A DNA stretch of 10,900 nucleotides from a bacterium (Candidatus Howlettbacteria) CG_4_10_14_0_8_um_filter_40_9 (lineage in GTDB: Bacteria > Patescibacteriota > CPR2 > UBA1875 > GCA-2785325): assembly GCA_002785325.1 (NCBI GenBank), contig PFMH01000085.1, positions 1 to 10,900 of the forward strand. The letters are read 5' to 3'. Below the pieces are notes generated by a model that worked only from the letters and a program-made list of their open reading frames with translations, ran no database searches and was not told the DNA's origin. Shown piece by piece: positions 1-5,028 of the stretch. The first letter of the stretch is position 1, and each line of letters starts with the position of its first letter. The position numbers and the translations under genes are program-made.

Positions 1-66
1 GAAATTTGTTTTTTTCGTCGAATCAATCCAAAATGATTCAAGTTCGCCAAGAGAAGTATCTTTCAT
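1..66 (-). CDS. 5' end of an unidentified gene, cut by window edge
   Basis: An open minus-strand frame starts with ATG at 66-64 and runs without a stop to base 1, giving 22 residues that begin MKDTSLGELESFW. It lies 44 bp downstream of the reverse rubrerythrin stop, on the same strand, which fits a further gene of a redox group. There is no clear Shine-Dalgarno sequence. The visible residues are too few to name a family. It could be chance, since a 22-codon open frame is weak evidence on its own. Confidence 0.4.
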   Translation of the reverse strand, partial: MKDTSLGELESFWIDSTKKTNF

Positions 67-110
67 TGAAACATTGTAATATTAAAAACTTCAAAATCCG
101 TTATAAATAA

Positions 111-641
111 TTACAATCTCTCGAGTTCTTCTTCGTCTATCTTTATATGGTCGCTTTCAATCTGGATAAGAGCGCTAAATACAGTTTTTAATCTTTCTTC
201 CGTAACATTTTTGAGGAATCCGGAGTATATCTCAGCAGCTCTTTTCTCGAGCCTAAGCGACTCCTCGATATTTTCTTTATCTGTTTCAAAACGATCTTCG
301 ACGCCCATCACCTCATCGGGCAGATCGATACCCAAAAGTTTACAGACGACATCGGCATGTTCTTTTTCGATCTTTGCCAGATATTTGAAAAGTCCCTGAA
401 CCTCCGCATTTTTTGTTTTTTTCGAAACCCCTCTGTAAAATCTGGAAGCCGTAATCTCAAGTTTTAAGGTTTGCTCGAGAAAATCTTTCGATTTTTCAGA
501 AATCTCTGCGCCAATATTTTTTTCTACATAATCTTTAGCCAGTGCCAAAAGACCGACGTGAGCGCCACAAAAAGGGCAGTGAGACGGCTTTTCGTCCCCC
601 GCATATACCTCTCCGCAAATTGAACATCTGTACAAATTCAT
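111..641 (-). CDS. Reverse rubrerythrin (rubredoxin-like domain + ferritin-like diiron domain)
   Basis: A 176-residue protein. Residues 1-30 form a rubredoxin-like iron site with Cys6-x2-Cys9 and Cys22-x2-Cys25. Residues 50-176 form a four-helix ferritin-like domain whose likely diiron ligands are Glu62, Glu92-x2-His95, Glu132 and Glu162-x2-His165. With the FeS4 domain at the N-terminus it has the reverse rubrerythrin order. Such proteins reduce hydrogen peroxide (and sometimes oxygen) in the cytoplasm of anaerobes, taking electrons through rubredoxin. A rubredoxin gene lies 97 bp upstream on the same strand, which supports that partnership. No good Shine-Dalgarno sequence precedes the ATG; the upstream stretch is AT-rich and repetitive. 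All metal ligands are present, so it should be functional. The exact substrate is inferred. Confidence 0.92.
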   Translation of the reverse strand: MNLYRCSICGEVYAGDEKPSHCPFCGAHVGLLALAKDYVEKNIGAEISEKSKDFLEQTLKLEITASRFYRGVSKKTKNAEVQGLFKYLAKIEKEHADVVCKLLGIDLPDEVMGVEDRFETDKENIEESLRLEKRAAEIYSGFLKNVTEERLKTVFSALIQIESDHIKIDEEELERL

Positions 642-645
642 GTCT

Positions 646-732
646 ACTAATTTACAAATTATTACTAATGTACAAATACTTAAATAACAACTTCTCCATA
701 TTCGTAAATTCGTTAAGATTCGTACATTCGTA
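646..732. repeat. AT-rich microrepeat tract between rubrerythrin and rubredoxin genes
   Basis: Two 14-mers, ACTAATTTACAAAT (646-659) and ACTAATGTACAAAT (664-677), differ at one base. They are followed by four copies of ATTCGTA or ATTCGTT starting at 700, 708, 718 and 726. The tract lies in the 97-bp gap upstream of the reverse rubrerythrin start. It may be a short interspersed repeat, a regulatory region or only low-complexity sequence; the copies themselves are directly visible. Confidence 0.55.
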
Positions 733-738
733 GGAAGT

Positions 739-879
739 TTAGCTTTCTATTAAACTAAACTCATCTTTCCCAACTCCACACTCGGGGCATACCCAATCCG
801 CTGGCAAGTCTTCCCAAACCGTCCCCTCATCCTCTTCGTCATATATCCATCCGCATATGTTGCATATGTATTTTTTCAT
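739..879 (-). CDS. Rubredoxin
   Basis: A small gene of 46 codons plus stop on the minus strand. The protein begins MKKYICNICGWIYDE and has the two rubredoxin knuckles: Cys6-x2-Cys9-Gly with following aromatic Tyr13, and Cys31-Pro-x-Cys34-Gly, flanked by Trp29 and then Lys38 and Phe41. It is slightly shorter than the usual 52-54 residues because the loop between the knuckles is short (Cys9 to Cys31). Rubredoxin carries one FeS4 centre and passes single electrons in the cytoplasm; here the natural acceptor is the reverse rubrerythrin encoded just downstream on the same strand. The start is the only in-frame ATG near the first knuckle. No Shine-Dalgarno sequence is evident. Confidence 0.93.
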   Translation of the reverse strand: MKKYICNICGWIYDEEDEGTVWEDLPADWVCPECGVGKDEFSLIES

Positions 880-978
880 AAAAACTTACTAACTTAACAA
901 CTAGGTAACAACTCACACGTATTATTTTTCGAGCATAGTGTCTAGCGAAGTCGAGAAGTATTTATTTCCGACTAAGTG

Positions 979-1035
979 TGGGCTGGATTCCCGCCTTCGC
1001 ACTTGTATGGCGTGCTACGCTTGAATGACGGAGGG
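979..1035. repeat. Interspersed palindromic repeat, copy 1 (dRS3-like) with expanded centre
   Basis: The arms GGGCTGGATTCCCGCCT (about 980-996) and CTTGAATGACGGAGG (about 1020-1034) match, in reverse complement, the element at 3852-3882. Here a 24-bp segment separates them, rather than a short loop. The element fills most of the gap between the rubredoxin and MscS genes. The core resembles ATTCCC...GGGAAT small repeats scattered in many bacterial genomes. Just before it, 930-958 (CGAGCATAGTG... and AGCGAAGTCGAGAAG) also looks like a decayed interspersed palindrome. Nothing else is seen in 880-1070. Confidence 0.6.
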
Positions 1036-1070
1036 CATAAGGGCTACGTAACCCCTATACCAACGCTATC

Positions 1071-1886
1071 TCACACGAAAGAAATCTTCTCCCTATCAAA
1101 CTCTTCTTTTACTCTTCTTCTAAATTCTCTCGCAACTTCCCATTTCTTGAGATGCCTCGTTTTACCAACGACCTTTATAAGCATCTTTCCATCCAATATC
1201 TTATCAACCCCCAAAATCCTTGGTTCTTCCAGCATAAACTTGCTGAAAATTTCATCTTTATATAGCTTCTTTGCCGTTCTTTCGATAGCTTTCATCGCTT
1301 TATCAATATTTTCTTTCACACTTATCGGGAAGTCTATGTCCAGACTTGCCCAATCCTGAGATTTATTTGTAGCTACTCCTATGAGTGAGTTTGGGATATA
1401 ATAAATCGCACCCTCAAGATCTCTGATCGTAGTTCTTCTTAAGTTTATGTCCTCCACTTGGCCTCTTTTGTCGGCCAGCTCTACTATATCTCCCTTGCTA
1501 TACTGCCCTTCCGCCAGTATAAACATACCGTTTACGATATCTTTCACCAACCCTTGCGCTCCAAAACCAAACGCAAGTCCGACTATAGAAAAGCCGGCGA
1601 GGAGCGGGGCCATGCTTAACCCTACTTCCTGCAAAACATTGGCAACGACAATCACGATGATCAAAATTCCTACCGTTTTAGAAATAACGGTGTTTAGCGT
1701 ATCTATCCTTTGCTCGAGAACTTCCATATCTTTCTTCTTCTGTTTCTTCTTTCGAAAAACAGCAAGAGATCTCCATAGAACTATCTTGAATATCCAGTAC
1801 GAGATAAAGCCGTAAACGATATCTCTTAAGATTAATCCCGAATGGTCTAAAAGCCAGGTTGGTATATTTAATATAAAATCAAACAT
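1071..1886 (-). CDS. mscS: Small-conductance mechanosensitive channel, MscS family
   Basis: A 271-residue membrane protein. Hydrophobic helices lie at about 15-36, 68-86 and 93-124. The third contains the Gly/Ala-rich pore motif GLAFGFGAQGLVKD (103-116), followed by the conserved start of the beta domain (GDIVELADKRGQVEDINLRR, about 132-151) and a C-terminal alpha/beta domain. The length matches the minimal E. coli MscS type. It opens under membrane tension to release solutes on osmotic downshock. It stands alone behind its own promoter with an extended -10 box that ends 7 bp before the ATG, so the mRNA is probably leaderless. The stop is TGA. The family is certain from the pore helix; the gating properties are not readable. 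Confidence 0.95.
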   Translation of the reverse strand: MFDFILNIPTWLLDHSGLILRDIVYGFISYWIFKIVLWRSLAVFRKKKQKKKDMEVLEQRIDTLNTVISKTVGILIIVIVVANVLQEVGLSMAPLLAGFSIVGLAFGFGAQGLVKDIVNGMFILAEGQYSKGDIVELADKRGQVEDINLRRTTIRDLEGAIYYIPNSLIGVATNKSQDWASLDIDFPISVKENIDKAMKAIERTAKKLYKDEIFSKFMLEEPRILGVDKILDGKMLIKVVGKTRHLKKWEVAREFRRRVKEEFDREKISFV

Positions 1887-1893
1887 TATAGAT

Positions 1894-1923
1894 ATGATAG
1901 CATAAAAAAAAGGAATTCATCAA
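1894..1923 (-). promoter_or_regulatory. Promoter of the MscS gene, leaderless
   Basis: On the minus strand TTGATG (1923-1918), an 18-bp spacer and TATCAT (1899-1894), with TGC just before the -10 box (extended -10). Only 7 bp separate the -10 box from the MscS ATG at 1886, so transcription should begin at or next to the start codon. The -35 box overlaps the terminator hairpin of the upstream protease gene. Confidence 0.6.
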
Positions 1924-1943
1924 TTCTATTGCGAAAGATGAAT
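1904..1943 (-). terminator. Rho-independent terminator of the site-2 protease gene
   Basis: Minus-strand ATTCATC (1943-1937) pairs with GATGAAT (1921-1915) across a 15-nt loop and is followed within two bases by a T-run (1911-1904). It sits 13 bp after the protease stop. The stem is AT-rich, so strength is uncertain. It shares bases with the MscS promoter. Confidence 0.5.
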
Positions 1944-1956
1944 ACAGCCTTTACAT

Positions 1957-3075
1957 CTAAATACCTTTAACCTTATGATTGAGTATTCCAAGTATATCTT
2001 TTTTAAAAACCATCCCTCTATGATTTTTATCAATGATAGCTGGGGCGCAAGAGATGTCTTTTTTCTGCATAAATCTTATGGCTTCCAAAGCGCTGTCGTC
2101 AGGTTTTAGCGCTTCTGATTCCCCCATACTGTGGGTCAGTTTGGAAACTTTTTCCTGAACGTCACTCTTGCTCAAATCTCTAGTTTCTTCGAGTTTTATA
2201 TAGCCGACGATTTCATCGTTTTTACTAGCAAATAAAGTGTTTGTTTTATCCTTAAAAAATAATGGTATGGCTTTCAAGAGTTTAGTATCAATCCCTACAA
2301 ACGGATAGTCTTTCTTTATGATACCGGAAATATTTACCTTCGATAACTCCTCTCTAGCCAAAGTCTGATCCAAACTATAGTTCGCTAAAACGTTTAGGAG
2401 AGAGCCTATTACCATGAGCCACAACCCTTGCGCTACCAGACCAGTCACAGCACCAAAAAGCCCAAGGGATAAAAGCATAAACGCTATTATCTTTCCGCCA
2501 TAAACGGCTGACTTGGTCGCTTTTATATAATCTTTATTGAAATGCCAAACGATCGCTCGAAATATCCTTCCGCCATCGAGCGGAAAACCGGGAAGGAGGT
2601 TAAATACGGCAAGCATCAGATTTATTACAGCAAGAACCCTAAACACGTTAAAGATGCCGATAAATGCGACGCCCGTTGGGATAAAAAAGGAAATGAGGTA
2701 AAAGACATCAGCGATCACAAAGCTGGCAAAAGGCCCGGCAAATGCCATCTTTGCCTCTATCTTGGGAGCTTGCGGTTCTTCTTCGAGATTTGATGCTCCT
2801 CCAAACATAAACAGCGTTATAGTATTTACGGCAAGCCCGTTTCTCCTTGCTACTGCAGAGTGTGACAATTCATGAATAACGAGTGAAGAGAAAAACATTA
2901 CAGAGGTTAGAAATCCTAAAAATAAATAATACATGGGGGTTCCGTCGGGGATGGCAGAAGGGAAATAGCCGGTGGAAAATACCCACGTTATCAAAAAAAA
3001 TATCAAAAGCCAAGAGATATCGAAGCGAATGTCGATACCAAAGAGCTTCCCAAAACTATAACTTCTACCCAACAT
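1957..3075 (-). CDS. Site-2 protease family intramembrane metalloprotease (M50B) with CBS-like C-terminus
   Basis: A 372-residue polytopic membrane protein. The zinc-binding HELSH motif is at 68-72 in a hydrophobic helix, and the second motif NLLPGFPLDGGR is at 159-170 (Asn159, Asp167). Together these give the complete S2P active site. Residues 20-230 carry about six hydrophobic segments. Residues 245-372 are soluble, and the last part (about 315-365, with a KPDDSALEAIRFM segment and a hydrophobic PAII stretch) resembles a CBS domain, as is common in this subfamily. Such proteases cut transmembrane segments, often to release regulators such as anti-sigma factors; CBS domains usually sense adenine nucleotides. 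No partner gene adjoins it. Its substrate cannot be told from sequence. Confidence 0.93.
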   Translation of the reverse strand: MLGRSYSFGKLFGIDIRFDISWLLIFFLITWVFSTGYFPSAIPDGTPMYYLFLGFLTSVMFFSSLVIHELSHSAVARRNGLAVNTITLFMFGGASNLEEEPQAPKIEAKMAFAGPFASFVIADVFYLISFFIPTGVAFIGIFNVFRVLAVINLMLAVFNLLPGFPLDGGRIFRAIVWHFNKDYIKATKSAVYGGKIIAFMLLSLGLFGAVTGLVAQGLWLMVIGSLLNVLANYSLDQTLAREELSKVNISGIIKKDYPFVGIDTKLLKAIPLFFKDKTNTLFASKNDEIVGYIKLEETRDLSKSDVQEKVSKLTHSMGESEALKPDDSALEAIRFMQKKDISCAPAIIDKNHRGMVFKKDILGILNHKVKGI

Positions 3076-3123
3076 AATCTTATCTTGTCAAAGGACAATT
3101 CTCGTTACATCGTGTGTTTACAT

Positions 3124-3163
3124 AAAAAAACAAAACAACTTTAACATTGCTTTGTTTAATGTT
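3124..3163 (-). terminator. Weak candidate terminator after the small membrane-protein gene
   Basis: Minus-strand AACATT (3163-3158) pairs with AATGTT (3148-3143) over a 9-nt loop and is followed by a T-rich tail (3142-3124) with a seven-T run at its end. The stem is short and entirely AT apart from one G-C pair. It lies 25 bp past the stop at 3188. Confidence 0.3.
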
Positions 3164-3187
3164 CCTTGCAACCGAGAATGGATTTTT

Positions 3188-3424
3188 TTATTTTATAGCA
3201 ACCAAGACCACATGGACGATGACGAAGAAAATAGTCGCCCAAGTAAAGTAGTGATGGTAATGGCTGAGGGTAAATTTACCGTCTTTATCGTGTGGATCGC
3301 ACCCCGGTCTTTCCCCATTCCACGGGCATTTGTCTTTGCTCCAAGGCAAAGCAAAACAAGTACCAAAGTTAAAAACAAAGGCGATCAACGCCAACCGTCC
3401 GCTCCATTCGATAAGTTCGTGCAT
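3188..3424 (-). CDS. Small two-helix membrane protein rich in Cys and His, family unknown
   Basis: A 78-residue protein that I do not recognise. Two hydrophobic helices (about 9-26 and 59-77) flank a polar loop with Cys23 at the end of helix 1, then Cys33, Cys42 and His45. Helix 2 is preceded by HYHH (55-58) and contains His71, so His57 and His71 are separated by 13 residues. The gene is well supported: GGAGG lies at 3429-3433, five bases before the ATG, and a promoter with a perfect TATAAT lies at 3463-3492. A metal or haem site in the membrane is possible from the Cys/His pattern, but this is inference. The shorter open frame inside it in another phase (3193-3378) has no such start signals. 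Confidence 0.75.
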   Translation of the reverse strand: MHELIEWSGRLALIAFVFNFGTCFALPWSKDKCPWNGERPGCDPHDKDGKFTLSHYHHYFTWATIFFVIVHVVLVAIK

Positions 3425-3462
3425 GTTTCCTCCAAAAGTTAAGTTAAATATATTACATTACT

Positions 3463-3492
3463 ATTATAGAACAAATTTTCTTATCTAGTAAA
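3463..3492 (-). promoter_or_regulatory. Promoter of the small membrane-protein gene
   Basis: On the minus strand TTTACT (3492-3487), an 18-bp spacer and a consensus TATAAT (3468-3463). The predicted transcript start near 3456 leaves a leader of about 31 nt that contains the GGAGG ribosome site at 3429-3433. It lies between the VOC gene stop (3500) and this gene. Confidence 0.55.
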
Positions 3493-3499
3493 GCCAATC

Positions 3500-3841
3500 T
3501 TATCTTTCTACAAACAAAACTTTATTTTTGTCAGGGTCTAAAATACTGAAATTTTTGCCCCAATCCTGATTCACCGGTTCTTTATAGATTTCTAATCCTT
3601 TTTCCTTAATCTGACTGTAATATTCATCGATACTCTCTATAGATATAAAAATCGCTTGAGCTCCCGGAATCTCCCTTTCTTCATTCCCTTGTTTTATTCC
3701 CAATCGAGCTCCATTTGGAAATATGAAAGATACAAATCTGTCTTCTTGAATATATTCAACTTCAAAACCAAGTGTATCCCTGTAGAAAGGAATGATTTTT
3801 TCTATATTATTGCTATAAAATACCGCACTATCGAGATCCAT
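3500..3841 (-). CDS. VOC (glyoxalase/bleomycin-resistance) fold protein
   Basis: A 113-residue protein with one vicinal-oxygen-chelate module pair. The N-terminal half has the typical NNIEKIIPFYRDTLGFEVEY segment (11-30). The C-terminal half has a FSILDPDKNKVLFVER ending (98-113). Family members work as dimers in resistance, glyoxalase or dioxygenase reactions. Here the usual N-terminal metal-ligand His is not seen near residue 6, and only the last-strand Glu112 is present. It may therefore bind a ligand without classical metal catalysis. AGGAGG at 3845-3850 lies four bases before the ATG, a strong ribosome site. The gene follows the YqfO-like gene by 43 bp on the same strand. Substrate unknown. 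Confidence 0.85.
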   Translation of the reverse strand: MDLDSAVFYSNNIEKIIPFYRDTLGFEVEYIQEDRFVSFIFPNGARLGIKQGNEEREIPGAQAIFISIESIDEYYSQIKEKGLEIYKEPVNQDWGKNFSILDPDKNKVLFVER

Positions 3842-3851
3842 ATTCCTCCTC

Positions 3852-3882
3852 TGTCATTCTCGCCTCAGCGGGAATCCAGCCC
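3852..3882. repeat. Interspersed palindromic repeat, copy 2 (dRS3-like), in the VOC gene leader
   Basis: ATTCTCGC (3856-3863) and GCGGGAAT (3867-3874, sharing the centre with the loop) form a near-perfect dyad within TGTCATTC...GGAATCCAGCCC. It matches the arms of the element at 979-1035 in the opposite orientation. It lies directly upstream of the AGGAGG ribosome site of the VOC gene (3845-3850), so it would form a hairpin in the mRNA next to that site. Confidence 0.65.
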
Positions 3883-3884
3883 TT

Positions 3885-4208
3885 TTAAATACTATTAAGT
3901 AATGGATAAACATCTATCACCGGCTCTTCGTAAGGATGGTTGTTTTTAATGATTTGAACAATATCTTCCCATTGATCTTTTTCACATGTTACTTCAATCC
4001 GCTCTTCTACCACTTCTTCCAACTTCCCAACTTGTCCGATTGTCGGATGCGCTCCATCTTGCGGTAAAAACCTACCGACACCTTTCACAGAAAAACTGCA
4101 ATGAGTATAATCTCCGGCTTTTCCAACGCCAGCATCACTGATCGCTTTGCGTAATTTGTCTGCGTCTTTTTCTGGAACTGTAACGACTATTTTAACTAGG
4201 TCTTTCAT
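3885..4208 (-). CDS. YqfO/NIF3-like small PII-fold protein
   Basis: A 107-residue cytoplasmic protein resembling the stand-alone YqfO-type domain that is also inserted in NIF3 proteins. It has a ferredoxin-like (PII/CutA-like) pattern with VKIVVTVPEKDADKLRKAI at 5-23, GDYTHCSFSVKGVGRF at 32-47, the loop GAHPTIG at 52-58 and the C-terminal HPYEEPVIDVYPL at 91-103, which is the family signature. Function is poorly known; metal or small-molecule binding is likely. Its ATG overlaps the TGA of the Nudix frame by ATGA (4208-4205), so the two genes are translationally coupled. The frameshift in the Nudix gene lies upstream of that junction and could reduce its translation. Confidence 0.85.
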   Translation of the reverse strand: MKDLVKIVVTVPEKDADKLRKAISDAGVGKAGDYTHCSFSVKGVGRFLPQDGAHPTIGQVGKLEEVVEERIEVTCEKDQWEDIVQIIKNNHPYEEPVIDVYPLLNSI

Positions 4209-4761
4209 ATTTTGCTTAACTCTTCCCTTATTGCCTTAATAGTTTTATTGTAATGCTCTCCGTGTGGAACATATTTCTTATAGGTTTCAGGATTACTTAT
4301 TTCTTTCTCAAACTTTTTTAGTGACATAAATTTCATTTTTTCAACTTCTTCTTCTTGAATTTTTAGTTTTGTAACATCCTCATCGAATTGATAAAGGTAA
4401 ATATAACTAAATTCATTATTCTGCCAGCCAATTTCTGGCTGATATTTTGATATTTTTCTAACTTCTATAAGTTTTAATTCATTCGAACTTGGCTTTATCC
4501 CTATTTCTTCCCAGATCTCCCGCAAAGCCCCTTTCAACGGGGTTTCTCCCGAGTCGACATGGCCGGCTGCTGAGATATCCCATTGGCCAGGATGTGAATC
4601 TTTTATTTTTGAACGAAGCTGCAAAAGAATTTCTCCATTAAATTATAGATCCAGACCCAAGCAGCATTGTGCCAAAATCCACCTTCATGAATCTCCTGTT
4701 TGGTTCTCTTTTCCCCCGTTGGGACACCATTTTCATCCAAAACGTCTATAAGTGTTGCCAT
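4205..4761 (-). pseudogene. Nudix hydrolase (YfcD / isopentenyl-diphosphate isomerase-like), one-base frameshift
   Basis: The C-terminal frame (4624-4205) carries a perfect Nudix box, GHVDSGETPLKGALREIWEE followed by IGI, which matches GX5EX7REUXEEXGU and binds the catalytic Mg ions. The missing N-terminus is found in another frame from the ATG at 4761: MATLIDVLDENGVPTGEK, then a WHNAAWVWIYN segment. That is the typical start of the subfamily. The two frames join around 4637-4642 (minus-strand AATTTAATGG) if one base is added, giving NGEILLQLRS and about 185 residues, the normal family length. So one base appears lost in an A/T run, either a real mutation or an assembly error. The nearest upstream promoter is at 4957-4985, inside the island. 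Confidence in the family is high; whether the gene is dead in the organism is open. Confidence 0.85.
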
Positions 4762-4775
4762 ATGTTTTCATTTAA

Positions 4776-4797
4776 TTTGGTCCCCAGACAGGGATTC
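4776..4797. repeat. Left 22-bp direct repeat (tRNA-Gln 3'-end-like), candidate att site
   Basis: The 22 bp beginning TTTGGTCCCCAGACAGGG match 8318-8339 at 21 of 22 positions and the tRNA-Gln 3' end (8488-8509) at 20 of 22, all in the same orientation. Similarity to the other copies stops sharply after 4797. It lies 14 bp from the Nudix start codon. It reads as the far end of an insertion made at the tRNA gene. Confidence 0.6.
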
Positions 4798-4950
4798 TCA
4801 CCGAGTTGCCCGAAGACATAACGGGATCCGGGGTTCTTTACCCTGGCTGACCAGAAACCTATACCAAGAATGGTACAGATTTCTGGTTCCCTTAATACAC
4901 TTTTGTTCGAACACATTACCGATTGGTTAGAAAAGTTACGCCTTGTGTAC
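4777..4950 (-). ncRNA. Highly structured RNA or mRNA leader of unknown class
   Basis: Minus-strand RNA starting near 4950 from a strong promoter. It can form: a long hairpin 4886-4851 (CCAGAAA/TTTCTGG plus CTGTACC/GGTATAG with one mismatch); a hairpin 4847-4829 (CC-a-GGGT / ACCC-c-GG); a hairpin CCCG/CGGG at about 4825-4809; and an enclosing AGGGA (near 4892-4888) with UCCCU (near 4795-4791), giving a multi-branch junction. The UCCCU strand can instead fold locally as UCCC-ugucu-GGGGA (4795-4782), so two states exclude each other. No T-run follows. Its 3' end is the island-edge repeat. It could be the leader of the Nudix operon, a stand-alone RNA of the island, or both. I cannot match it to any known riboswitch. 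Pairings were found by eye and the ends are estimates. Confidence 0.55.
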
Positions 4951-4956
4951 AAGTAG

Positions 4957-4985
4957 ATTATAGCATAAGGTCCATTCTCGCTCAA
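4957..4985 (-). promoter_or_regulatory. Strong minus-strand promoter for the structured RNA / Nudix operon
   Basis: TTGAGC (4985-4980), a 17-bp spacer and a consensus TATAAT (4962-4957) preceded by TGC, giving an extended -10 box. Transcription should start near 4950 and run through the structured segment toward the Nudix gene. Its -35 box is 8 bp from the -35 box of the plus-strand Fic promoter, so the two are back to back. Confidence 0.7.
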
Positions 4986-4993
4986 AACCATAC

Positions 4994-5022
4994 TTGACAA
5001 TCGTCTATCAATCGTCTATCAT
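4994..5022 (+). promoter_or_regulatory. Promoter of the Fic / primase-helicase operon, leaderless
   Basis: A consensus TTGACA (4994-4999), a 17-bp spacer and TATCAT (5017-5022). Six bases separate the -10 box from the Fic ATG at 5029, so transcription should start on the start codon and the mRNA is leaderless, which agrees with the absence of a Shine-Dalgarno sequence. Confidence 0.7.
5000..5021. promoter_or_regulatory. Tandem 11-bp repeat, candidate operator
   Basis: Two perfect adjacent copies of ATCGTCTATCA (5000-5010 and 5011-5021) fill the spacer and the -10 box of the Fic promoter. The repeat period equals about one helical turn, so a protein would meet both copies on the same DNA face and block RNA polymerase. 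The winged-helix C-terminus of the Fic protein is one possible binder; this is inference. Confidence 0.5.
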
Positions 5023-5028
5023 TAGTAT

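Noticed and set aside
976..1359. A 127-codon plus-strand open frame
   Set aside because: Most of it is antisense to the MscS coding region and its first part is the palindromic repeat; no ribosome site.
2542..2793. Plus-strand open frame antisense to the site-2 protease
   Set aside because: It lies entirely inside the protease gene, opposite its conserved NLLPGFPLDGGR region, and has Lys/Asp-rich composition typical of a shadow frame.
4637..4642. Programmed ribosomal frameshift in the Nudix gene
   Set aside because: No X XXY YYZ slippery heptamer or downstream pseudoknot is seen at the junction; a simple one-base loss is more likely.
4777..4851. A tRNA gene on the minus strand ending CCCTGTCTGGGGACCA
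   Set aside because: The 3' end resembles a tRNA, but no CCCCAGA acceptor 5' strand exists upstream at tRNA distance and the T loop is not TTCRANY.
4777..4950. A known riboswitch class (T-box, ykkC/NDP type expected near Nudix genes, cobalamin, c-di-AMP)
   Set aside because: Short matches such as AGGGAA and GGTGAGAATCC occur, but not in the right order or with the other conserved boxes; TGGNACC of the T-box antiterminator is missing.
4746..5000. An 84-codon minus-strand open frame starting with TTG
   Set aside because: It has no ribosome site, its start lies upstream of the predicted transcript start, and it runs through stable hairpins and the tRNA-like repeat. RNA structure explains the segment better than a protein.
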